DNA from: Pseudomonadota bacterium
GTDB taxonomy: Bacteria; Pseudomonadota; Alphaproteobacteria; Rhizobiales; Xanthobacteraceae
Length of the DNA: 5,048 bases
Direction: 5' to 3'
Assembly: GCA_023433965.1 (NCBI GenBank)
Contig: JAEYTQ010000189.1
Coordinates: forward strand, 1-5,048
Positions within the stretch are counted from its first letter, which is position 1; each line of letters begins with the position of its first letter. Positions 1 to 5,048 of the stretch are shown here, piece after piece. The notes beneath the pieces were generated by a model, which saw only the letters and a program-made list of their open reading frames with translations, ran no database searches and was not told the DNA's origin. The position numbers were made by a program, and so were the translations under genes.

Positions 1-1
1 G

Positions 2-274
2 CTCGGGCTCTCCATCGGTTTTACGGGCATCCTGACCTTCAAGAAATCGGAGGCCTTGCGCGCGCTCGCGGCGGAACTGCCATCCGATCGTATTCTGGTC
101 GAAACGGACTCGCCTTACCTTGCACCCGGCAAGTTCCGAGGCAAGCGCAACGAGCCGGCCTATGTGGTCGAGGTCGCAAAAGTGCTGGCGGAGACGCGCG
201 GCGTGTCGCTGGACGAGATCTCGCGCCAGACGACGGAAAACTTCTTCCGCCTGTTCTCGAAGGTGAACGCTTGA
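2..274 (+). CDS. TatD-family metal-dependent hydrolase, C-terminal part (5' end outside the window)
   Basis: The reading frame is open from base 2 and encodes the last 90 residues of a TatD-family protein, normally about 260 residues long. TatD proteins are cytoplasmic TIM-barrel hydrolases with a two-metal centre and reported DNase activity. The fragment opens with the family-typical stretch GFTGILTFK. It then has LVETDSPYLAP, where the Asp (codon 107-109) is a conserved metal/catalytic residue, followed by GKRNEPAYV. The C-terminal helix ends in TTENFFRLF, as is usual for the family. No frameshift or truncation is visible apart from the window edge. The next gene begins 13 nt after the stop, which suggests one transcription unit. 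In related bacteria this gene often follows metG, but that region lies outside the window. Which TatD paralogue this is (TatD, YcfH or YjjV type) cannot be fixed from the fragment; the C-terminal motifs fit the YcfH-like type best. Confidence 0.93.
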   Translation, partial: LGLSIGFTGILTFKKSEALRALAAELPSDRILVETDSPYLAPGKFRGKRNEPAYVVEVAKVLAETRGVSLDEISRQTTENFFRLFSKVNA

Positions 275-287
275 AACGGGACGCCGC

Positions 288-1085
288 ATGACATTGACGT
301 TGACGATCCTGGGCTGCGGCTCGTCCGCCGGTGTGCCGCGCCCGGCGCTCGGCTGGGGCGCCTGCGATCCCAACAATCCCAAGAACCGCCGCAGGCGTTG
401 CTCACTATTGGTCGAGCGGACCTCCGAGCACGGCACCACGCGCATCGTGATCGACACTTCGCCGGACCTGCGCGAGCAATTGCTTTCCACCAACGTCGAT
501 CACATCGACGCCGTGTTCCTGACGCATGAGCACGCCGACCAGACCCACGGCATGGACGATCTGCGTTCGGTCGTGATGCACATGGGGCGCCGTATCCCGA
601 CCTATTTCAACCAATCCACCGCCAAGGACATCCTGTCGCGGTTTTCTTATTGCTTCATCTCGCCGGAAGGCAGCGACTATCCACCAATTCTGACGCGGCA
701 TTCGATCGAGGCGGGCGAAAGCCAGACCGTCCTGGGGAAGGGCGGTGCAGTGACAATGACCGCCTTTCTGGTGCAGCACGGCAACATTCCGGCGCTCGGC
801 TACCGCATCGGGAATGCCGCGTACACGCCCGATCTCAACGACATCCCGCGCGAGAGCTGGGGCGCCCTGGAAAATCTCGATCTCTGGATCGTCGACGGCC
901 TGCGCTACACCAGCCATGTCAGCCATTTCAGCATCAACGACGCGCTATCCTGGATCGAGCGTTTCAAGCCGAAGCGCGCGGTGATCACCAACATGACAGC
1001 CGATGTCGATTACGAGGTCATCAGGCAGTCGCTGCCCGCAGGCGTTGTGCCGGCCTATGACGGGCTGCGGCTAGAGACGCACTAA
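288..1085 (+). CDS. PhnP-like (COG1235) metallo-beta-lactamase-fold hydrolase
   Basis: This complete 265-residue protein starts at an ATG 13 nt after the tatD-like stop, with a weak GGGA upstream. The N-terminus TLTILGCGSSAGVPRP and the segment WGACDPNNPKNRRRRCSLLVE are typical of the PhnP-like branch of the metallo-beta-lactamase superfamily, cytoplasmic phosphodiesterases related to RNase Z. The metal-binding loop lies at residues 79-92, with His80, His82 and Asp84. Further expected ligands are His164 (VQHGN) and the bridging Asp182 (YTPDLND). His210 and His213 (SHVSHFS) are family-conserved. Two ligands look changed. The usual His after Asp84 is Gln85, and the C-terminal T/S-H motif reads TNMT (residues 234-237) with no His. 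Both would belong to the second metal site. E. coli PhnP acts on cyclic ribose phosphate in phosphonate breakdown, but no phn genes are visible here, so the substrate is unknown. The family call is secure; activity is uncertain. Confidence 0.92.
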   Translation: MTLTLTILGCGSSAGVPRPALGWGACDPNNPKNRRRRCSLLVERTSEHGTTRIVIDTSPDLREQLLSTNVDHIDAVFLTHEHADQTHGMDDLRSVVMHMGRRIPTYFNQSTAKDILSRFSYCFISPEGSDYPPILTRHSIEAGESQTVLGKGGAVTMTAFLVQHGNIPALGYRIGNAAYTPDLNDIPRESWGALENLDLWIVDGLRYTSHVSHFSINDALSWIERFKPKRAVITNMTADVDYEVIRQSLPAGVVPAYDGLRLETH

Positions 1086-1103
1086 ACCCGGGGTGGAAAT
1101 TCT

Positions 1104-1115
1104 CCTGCCAGCAGG
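1104..1115. repeat. Short inverted repeat overlapping the -24 element
   Basis: CCTGC and GCAGG form a perfect 5-bp inverted repeat separated by CA. Its right arm supplies the GG of the candidate sigma-54 -24 element. The two-base loop makes an RNA hairpin unlikely, so if it matters it would be a DNA site that a repressor or activator could occupy. At this length it may well be chance. Confidence 0.3.
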
Positions 1116-1128
1116 CATAGACCTTGCT
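1114..1128 (+). promoter_or_regulatory. Candidate sigma-54 (RpoN) -24/-12 promoter for the TRAP operon
   Basis: The sequence GGCATAGACCTTGCT matches the RpoN consensus GGCAC-G-N4-TTGC-W. GGCA and TTGCT are both intact, and the invariant GG (1114-1115) and GC (1126-1127) are separated by exactly 10 bases. The two positions after GGCA differ from consensus (TA instead of CG), as does the base before GG (A instead of T). It lies in the intergenic gap, 28 nt after the hydrolase stop and upstream of the small permease gene in the correct orientation. Transcription would be expected to start near 1138-1140, leaving a leader of roughly 115 nt. No convincing sigma-70-type -35/-10 pair was seen in the gap. 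Activator binding sites would lie upstream, inside the hydrolase gene, and were not identified. Confidence 0.5.
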
Positions 1129-1153
1129 TGCACCGGCCCCATCATGTTGATCT

Positions 1154-1174
1154 AACGTCTGAAAGACAGGCGTT
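1154..1174 (+). other. Leader hairpin upstream of the TRAP operon
   Basis: AACGTCTG and CAGGCGTT flank the loop AAAGA, giving an 8-bp stem with one G:U pair in RNA. It would sit about 15 nt after the start site predicted from the sigma-54 candidate and about 80 nt before the permease start. No U-run follows, so it is not a terminator. It could stabilise the 5' end of the mRNA or, as DNA, be an imperfect operator. No known riboswitch or attenuator layout was recognised in the leader. Confidence 0.35.
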
Positions 1175-1237
1175 GGGCAGGGCGGTATTCAAACGGGACC
1201 GGCAATCGGATGCCATCGTCGGTCAAATCGCTCATGC

Positions 1238-1247
1238 GAGGATGGGG
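1238..1247 (+). promoter_or_regulatory. Ribosome binding site deciding the dctQ start
   Basis: GAGGATGGGG is the only purine-rich stretch before the conserved part of DctQ. It ends 6 nt before the TTG at 1254, a workable Shine-Dalgarno distance. The alternative in-frame ATG at 1242 lies inside this stretch with GAGG directly against it, leaving no spacing. TTG 1254 is therefore preferred, though an ATG-initiated form longer by four residues cannot be excluded. Confidence 0.5.
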
Positions 1248-1253
1248 ATCGCG

Positions 1254-1835
1254 TTGGCAGATGACGGCATAGGGACTCAAGGACCGGTGCGACGCGCTCT
1301 GGACCTCCTTTATCTCGGCGCGGGCTATGCCGCGGGCGTCTTCCTGGTCGCGATCTTCGCAATCATGATGGTGATGTCGGTCGGGCGCCAGTTTGCGCTC
1401 AACATTCCCGCCGGCGACGATTTCGCGTCCTGGTGCATGGCGGCGATGGCGTTCCTCGGTCTCGCTCACACCTTCAAGCGCGGAGAGATGATCCGCGTGG
1501 GCCTGCTACTGGAACGTCTGCACGGGCGAACCAAGCAGATCGCGGAGGTCGTGGCGCTCGGGATCGCCGCCGCCTTCATCCTCTACTTCACCCGTCATGC
1601 GGTGCAGATGACCTACGATTCCTGGCGCTTCAACGACGTGGCGCAGGGCGTCGTGGCGCTTCCGCTCTGGATTCCCCAGCTCGGCTTTGCCGGTGGCCTC
1701 GTGATCCTCTCGATCGCCCTGATCGACGAGATGGTCAACGTCATCCGCGGCAACCGTCCGAGCTACGAGAAGGGCTCGCCCGACGAAACTCCGGAAGAGT
1801 TCGTCGAGCGCATCTCGCAGGGTGGTGGGGGCTGA
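1254..1835 (+). CDS. dctQ: TRAP transporter small permease (DctQ family)
   Basis: This encodes a 193-residue inner-membrane protein, the small four-helix subunit of a TRAP secondary transporter. It pairs with DctM and helps dock the periplasmic binding protein. Hydrophobic segments fall near residues 17-43, 57-74, 96-114 and 138-160. The segment AHTFKRGEMIRVGLLLERL (71-89) corresponds to the conserved cytoplasmic loop after helix 2. LPLWIPQLGFAGG (136-148) matches the motif leading into helix 4. A charged tail, PDETPEEFVERI, follows. The start is uncertain: TTG 1254 has the better-spaced ribosome binding site, while ATG 1242 would give 197 residues. The frame stays open back to 1128, but that upstream stretch does not resemble DctQ and overlaps the candidate promoter, so it is treated as non-coding. 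The stop is 2 nt before dctM, so the two are almost certainly translationally linked. The symbol reflects the family only; dicarboxylate transport is not shown. Confidence 0.93.
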   Translation: MADDGIGTQGPVRRALDLLYLGAGYAAGVFLVAIFAIMMVMSVGRQFALNIPAGDDFASWCMAAMAFLGLAHTFKRGEMIRVGLLLERLHGRTKQIAEVVALGIAAAFILYFTRHAVQMTYDSWRFNDVAQGVVALPLWIPQLGFAGGLVILSIALIDEMVNVIRGNRPSYEKGSPDETPEEFVERISQGGGG

Positions 1836-1837
1836 CC

Positions 1838-3151
1838 ATGGCCAATTTCGGCATGATCGAGCTGTCCTTCATCCTGCTCGGCGTCATGATCCTGCTGCTG
1901 GGAAGCGGCGTCTGGATCGCGGTCTCGCTCGGGCTGGTCGGCTTCGTGGCGATGGCGCTCACCACGAGCCTGCCGCTCGGCACCGTCCTTGCGACCACCA
2001 CCTGGAGCGCGAGCTCGTCCTGGACGCTAGCGGCGCTGCCATTGTTCATCTGGATGGGAGAGATTCTCTTCCGCACCAAACTGTCGGAGGAAATGTTCCG
2101 CGGCCTGTCGCCTTGGGTGCAGTGGCTGCCGGGACGGCTGACACATGTCAACGTGATCGGCTGCGGCATCTTCGCGGCGGTATCGGGCTCGTCAGCGGCG
2201 ACCTGCGCCACGATCGGCAAGATCGCGCTGCCGGAGCTCGACAAGCGCGGCTACGACAAGGGCCTGAGCCTCGGCTCGCTGGCAGGCGCGGGCACCCTCG
2301 GTCTCTTGATCCCACCCTCGATCCCGATGGTGGTTTACGCGGTCACGGCGAACGTCTCCGTGCTGCAGGTGTTCCTCGGCGGATTCCTGCCGGGCTTGCT
2401 GGTGATGGTGCTCTATTCGGGCTACATCATCATCTGGTCGCTGCTCAATCCCAAGAAGGTTCCGCCGCGCGATCCGCCGATGCCATTCCGACAGAAGCTA
2501 CGGGAGTCGGCGAAGCTCGCGCCCTGTCTGCTGCTGATCCTGGCGGTGTTCTTTTCGCTGGTGCTGGGCTTTGCCACCGCCACGGAATGCGCGGCATGGG
2601 GCGTCACGGGCGCGCTGCTGCTGGCCTGGTGGAGCGGGACGCTGACGCGCGGGAATTTCCTCGAGAGCATCATGAGCGCGACGCGCCTGACCTGCATGAT
2701 CATGCTGATCCTGGCAGGCGCGGCTTACACCACGGCGGCGATGGCCTATACGGGCATTCCGGCCGCCCTCGCCACCTGGGTGCAGGGGCAGCAGCTCACC
2801 CCCAGCATGCTCGCGCTCTATCTCAGCGTCATGTACATCATCCTCGGCTGCCTGATCGACGGCATCTCGATGATCGTTCTGACCGCCGTCATCGTGCTGC
2901 CGATGGTCAGGCAGGCCGGGCTCGATCTGGTCTGGTTCGGCGTCTATCTCATCATTCACGTCGAGATGGCCCAGATCACGCCGCCGGTCGGCTTCAATCT
3001 CTTCGTGCTGCAGAACATGAGCGGCCGCGACACTTTCACGGTTGCGCGGGCGACGTTTCCGTTCTTCATCCTGCTGCTGGCCGCCGTCTTCATCATCACG
3101 GAATATCCGCAGATCGTGATGTTCCTACCCAAGCTCGCTTTCCCAGATTGA
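1838..3151 (+). CDS. dctM: TRAP transporter large permease (DctM family)
   Basis: This complete 437-residue, strongly hydrophobic protein has the usual length for DctM, the subunit that forms the ion-coupled transport path (elevator-type, usually sodium driven). Conserved landmarks appear in order: SGSSAATCATIG (116-127) in the first re-entrant hairpin, PELDKRGYDKG (132-142), GTLGLLIPPSIPMVVYA (152-168), ATECAAWGV (248-256), GCLIDGISMIVLTAVIVLPM (337-356), and ITPPVGFNLFVLQ (380-392) in the second hairpin. These glycine-, serine- and proline-rich hairpins line the substrate and sodium sites in structurally characterised TRAP permeases. ATG 1838 is 2 nt after the dctQ stop, and GGTGGGG at 1824-1830 is a suitable ribosome binding site within the end of dctQ. 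Q and M are separate polypeptides, not fused as in SiaQM. No disruption is seen. The substrate cannot be read from this subunit. Confidence 0.97.
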   Translation: MANFGMIELSFILLGVMILLLGSGVWIAVSLGLVGFVAMALTTSLPLGTVLATTTWSASSSWTLAALPLFIWMGEILFRTKLSEEMFRGLSPWVQWLPGRLTHVNVIGCGIFAAVSGSSAATCATIGKIALPELDKRGYDKGLSLGSLAGAGTLGLLIPPSIPMVVYAVTANVSVLQVFLGGFLPGLLVMVLYSGYIIIWSLLNPKKVPPRDPPMPFRQKLRESAKLAPCLLLILAVFFSLVLGFATATECAAWGVTGALLLAWWSGTLTRGNFLESIMSATRLTCMIMLILAGAAYTTAAMAYTGIPAALATWVQGQQLTPSMLALYLSVMYIILGCLIDGISMIVLTAVIVLPMVRQAGLDLVWFGVYLIIHVEMAQITPPVGFNLFVLQNMSGRDTFTVARATFPFFILLLAAVFIITEYPQIVMFLPKLAFPD

Positions 3152-3177
3152 TCGCATCCTGTTTCCGAATTTACTGT

Positions 3178-3183
3178 GAGGAG
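3178..3183 (+). promoter_or_regulatory. Strong ribosome binding site for dctP
   Basis: GAGGAG lies 7 nt before ATG 3191, the strongest Shine-Dalgarno in the window. It rules out the upstream in-frame GTG at 3176, which would place this site inside the coding sequence. A strong site suits a binding protein that is normally made in excess over its permease. Confidence 0.75.
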
Positions 3184-3190
3184 AAGCCCG

Positions 3191-4168
3191 ATGATGTCTC
3201 GTTTATTCCACGCATCCTTGATCGCCGGCGTTGTGCTGGCCGCGACACCTGCGTTGGCTCAGACCAAATGGAATCTGCCTGCCGCTTATCCTGCGGATAA
3301 CCCGCACTCCGAAAATCTGGCCGCGTTCGCCAAGGACGTCGAAGCCGCCACCTCCGGCAAGCTCCAGATCACGGTTCATCCGGGCGCCTCGCTGTTCAAG
3401 GCGCCCGACATCAAGCGCGCCGTGATGACCGGGCAGGCGCAGTTGGGCGAGGTGCTGCTCTCGATCCACGAGAACGAAGACCCGATCTTCGGCGTCGATG
3501 TCGTGCCGTTCCTCGCGAACAGCTTCCCCGCCGCGATGAAGCTGTATCAGGCCTCCAAGCCTGCGATCGTCAAGAAGCTCGATGCGCAAGGTCTCAAGCT
3601 GCTGTTCGCAGTGCCGTGGGCGCCGCAGGGCGTCTACGTCAACAAGCCCCTGGCGACGATCGAGGACATGAAGGGCCTGAAGTGGCGCGCCTATAATGTC
3701 GGGACCGCCCGGATCGGGGAATTCGTCGGCGCGCAATCGGTCACGATCCAGGCCGCGGAACTGCCGCAGGCGCTGGCGACCGGCGTGGTGAACTCCTTTA
3801 TGTCGTCGGGCGGCACCGGCTACGATTCAAAGGCCTGGGAGTCGCTCAAATACTTCTACGACGTGCAGGCCTGGATCCCGAAGAACTACACCTTCGTCAA
3901 CAAGGCTGCGTTCGACGCGCTCGACAAGCCGACCCAGGAAGCCGTCCTGAAGGCCGCCGCGACCGCGGAGACGCGCGGCTGGAAGGCCTGGGAAGAGAAG
4001 GCCAATTGGTACCTCGATCAGCTCAAGGCCAAAGGCATGACCGTCGAACCGCCGAGCCCAGCTCTCAAGGCCGGCTTCCAGAAGATCGGCGACCAGCTCA
4101 CGGCCGACTGGCTCAAAAAGGCAGGGGCCGACGGTCAGGCGGTGGTTGACGCCTACAAGAAGATGTGA
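3191..4168 (+). CDS. dctP: TRAP transporter periplasmic substrate-binding protein (DctP family)
   Basis: This is a 325-residue secreted solute-binding protein. A Sec signal peptide is clear: Ser-Arg at the N-terminus, a hydrophobic core SLIAGVVLAA, and cleavage most likely after ALA at residue 23, giving a mature protein beginning QTKWNLP. It captures the ligand in the periplasm and delivers it to DctQM. GLKWRAYN (162-169) contains Arg166, the position of the conserved arginine that binds the ligand carboxylate in DctP proteins. AAELPQALATGVVNSFMSSG (188-207) is the following conserved segment. GYDSKAWESLKYFYDVQAWIPKN (210-232) recalls the subgroup containing Bordetella pertussis DctP6/DctP7, which bind pyroglutamate; that resemblance is from memory and unaligned. 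ATG 3191 is chosen for its ribosome binding site; a second ATG follows directly. The gene is 39 nt after dctM, with a terminator just downstream, so it is the last gene of the operon. Confidence 0.95.
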   Translation: MMSRLFHASLIAGVVLAATPALAQTKWNLPAAYPADNPHSENLAAFAKDVEAATSGKLQITVHPGASLFKAPDIKRAVMTGQAQLGEVLLSIHENEDPIFGVDVVPFLANSFPAAMKLYQASKPAIVKKLDAQGLKLLFAVPWAPQGVYVNKPLATIEDMKGLKWRAYNVGTARIGEFVGAQSVTIQAAELPQALATGVVNSFMSSGGTGYDSKAWESLKYFYDVQAWIPKNYTFVNKAAFDALDKPTQEAVLKAAATAETRGWKAWEEKANWYLDQLKAKGMTVEPPSPALKAGFQKIGDQLTADWLKKAGADGQAVVDAYKKM

Positions 4169-4177
4169 GGACGAGAG

Positions 4178-4217
4178 AGCTTCCGCCCGCCGTGCGTGGG
4201 CGGGCGGAAGCTTCTTT
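4178..4217 (+). terminator. Rho-independent terminator after dctP
   Basis: A perfect 14-bp GC-rich stem (4178-4191 with 4199-4212) closes a 7-base loop, GTGCGTG, and begins 9 nt after the dctP stop. The U-run is short (TCTTT, 4213-4217), so termination may be incomplete, but the stem is very stable. It lies between two convergent genes. Read on the minus strand, the same hairpin begins 14 nt past the acyl-CoA synthetase stop and is followed by CTCTCGT, so it may also protect or weakly end that transcript. Confidence 0.88.
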
Positions 4218-4226
4218 AGCCGCTGT

Positions 4227-5048
4227 TCAGGCGGAGATCGCTTTCGCCGAGCCGACTTCGTTGCGCAGCAAGAATTTCTGGATCTTCCCCGTGGAGGTCT
4301 TCGGGATCGGCCCGAACACGACCGCCTTCGGCGTCTTGAAGCCGCTCATGTGCGAGCGGCAGAACGCGATGATGTCGGCCTCGCTCGCGCTTGCGCCGTC
4401 CTTCAGCTCGACGAAGGCGCAGGGCACTTCACCCCATTTCGGATCGGGCTTTGCCACCACGGCGGCGAACAGCACGGCCGGGTGCTTGTAGAGGATGTCC
4501 TCGACCTCGACCGAGGAGATGTTCTCGCCGCCGGAGATGATGATGTCCTTGGAGCGGTCCTTGATGATGACGTAGCCGTGCTCATCGAGCACGCCGAGAT
4601 CGCCGGTGTGAAACCAGCCGCCGTCGAGCGCTTCCTTGGTGGCCTTCTCGTTCTTGAGATAGCCCTTCATCACGATGTTGCCGCGGAACATCACCTCGCC
4701 GATGGTCTCGCCGTCGCGCGGCACTTCCTGCATCGTCTCCGGATCGAGGACGGTGACGGCTTCCTGCAGCGGGTAGGGCACGCCCTGCCGGCGTTTCAGC
4801 TTGGCGCGCTCGGCGGACGGCAGATCGTCCCAGCCGGGCTGCTCGGCGCAGACCGAAGCGGGGCCGTAAACTTCGGTCAGGCCATAGACGTGGGTCAGCT
4901 TGATGCCGATGGTCTCGGCGCCGGCCAGCACCGCCATCGGCGGCGCGGCGCCGGCGATCAGGCCGACGACCGGCTTGGCCGCCGCGCCCTTCGGTGCCTC
5001 GGGCGCGTTGATCAGCGCGTTGTAGACGATCGGCGCGCCGCACATGTG
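4227..5048 (-). CDS. AMP-forming acyl-CoA synthetase, C-terminal half (5' end beyond the right edge)
   Basis: The frame is open to the right edge and encodes about 273 C-terminal residues of an ANL-superfamily ligase of normally about 540-550 residues. Such enzymes adenylate a carboxylic acid with ATP and then transfer it to CoA. Counting from the Met at 5045, the landmarks in order are: AGAAPP (31-36); VYGLTEVYGP (53-62), an aromatic-G-x-T-E ATP/substrate motif; GWFHTGDLG (143-151), whose Asp binds ribose; KDRSKDIIISGGENIS (162-177), the hinge to the mobile C-terminal domain; and PKTSTGKIQKF (248-258), with catalytic Lys254. All key residues in this half are present. The sequence style resembles the branch that includes DmdB-like methylmercaptopropionyl-CoA ligases and general short/medium-chain acyl-CoA synthetases, but the acyl pocket lies largely outside the window, so the substrate is open. 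The ATG at 5045 is internal, not the true start, because HMCGAPIVYNALINAPE is mid-protein in this family. Confidence 0.94.
   Translation of the reverse strand, partial: HMCGAPIVYNALINAPEAPKGAAAKPVVGLIAGAAPPMAVLAGAETIGIKLTHVYGLTEVYGPASVCAEQPGWDDLPSAERAKLKRRQGVPYPLQEAVTVLDPETMQEVPRDGETIGEVMFRGNIVMKGYLKNEKATKEALDGGWFHTGDLGVLDEHGYVIIKDRSKDIIISGGENISSVEVEDILYKHPAVLFAAVVAKPDPKWGEVPCAFVELKDGASASEADIIAFCRSHMSGFKTPKAVVFGPIPKTSTGKIQKFLLRNEVGSAKAISA

Noticed and set aside
405..926. 173-codon open frame on the minus strand inside the PhnP-like gene
   Set aside because: It is antisense to a well-supported gene, has low-complexity Arg/Asp/His-rich composition with no family resemblance, and is explained by high third-position GC.
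980..989. Perfect palindrome GGTGATCACC about 150 nt before the predicted TRAP start site, considered as an activator site
   Set aside because: It lies in coding sequence of the hydrolase, and a 10-bp palindrome is expected several times in 5 kb by chance, so it is not listed as a site.
1024..1036. Inverted repeat GGCAG-TCG-CTGCC near the end of the hydrolase gene, considered as an enhancer site
   Set aside because: The arms are only 5 bp, it is in coding sequence, and it matches no activator consensus known to me.
1128..1253. N-terminal extension of DctQ from an upstream TTG
   Set aside because: The added residues do not resemble any DctQ N-terminus, have no ribosome binding site, and the TTG lies within the candidate -12 element.
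1822..3300. Long plus-strand frame overlapping dctM
   Set aside because: The translation is Arg/Gly/His-rich with no domain or membrane pattern, while the overlapping frame encodes an unmistakable DctM.
4165..4491. Plus-strand frame starting at the end of dctP and running through the terminator
   Set aside because: It crosses the 14-bp terminator stem and is antisense to the conserved C-terminal domain of the acyl-CoA synthetase.
4582..5043. Second minus-strand frame inside the acyl-CoA synthetase
   Set aside because: It is an Arg-rich shadow frame of the adenylation-domain gene with no recognisable motif.

Overview
The window looks like chromosomal DNA from a high-GC alphaproteobacterium, most likely a Bradyrhizobium or close relative. 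The basis is GC-rich third codon positions, the protein sequences themselves, and a tatD / PhnP-like hydrolase pair of the kind seen downstream of metG in this group. The genus is inferred from familiarity, not from a search. I see no mobile element, CRISPR array, tRNA or rRNA.

Layout. (1) Positions 2-274 (+) hold the C-terminal third of a TatD-family metal-dependent hydrolase, cut by the left edge. (2) Positions 288-1085 (+) hold a complete PhnP/COG1235-type metallo-beta-lactamase-fold hydrolase, 13 nt downstream and probably co-transcribed. (3) Positions 1086-1253 are the only sizeable non-coding gap. It carries a well-spaced candidate sigma-54 (-24/-12) promoter at 1114-1128 and a leader hairpin at 1154-1174. 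(4) Positions 1254-4168 (+) are a complete tripartite TRAP transporter operon in the order small permease (DctQ), large permease (DctM), periplasmic binding protein (DctP). (5) A strong 14-bp hairpin at 4178-4212 closes the operon. (6) Positions 4227-5048 (-) hold the C-terminal half of an AMP-forming acyl-CoA synthetase, convergent with the TRAP operon and cut by the right edge.

How the parts work together. DctP should capture a small carboxylate-type solute in the periplasm and pass it to the DctQ-DctM membrane complex, which imports it using a sodium (or proton) gradient. The possible RpoN promoter would place this uptake system under an activator responding to nitrogen or carbon supply, as for rhizobial dctA. 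The acyl-CoA synthetase may activate an organic acid, but it is on the opposite strand behind a terminator, so a functional link to the transporter is only a guess.

The region is mostly ordinary. The points most worth a second look are the sigma-54-like promoter, the loss of two expected metal-ligand histidines in the PhnP-like protein, and the resemblance of DctP to a pyroglutamate-binding subgroup. No wholly new system is evident.
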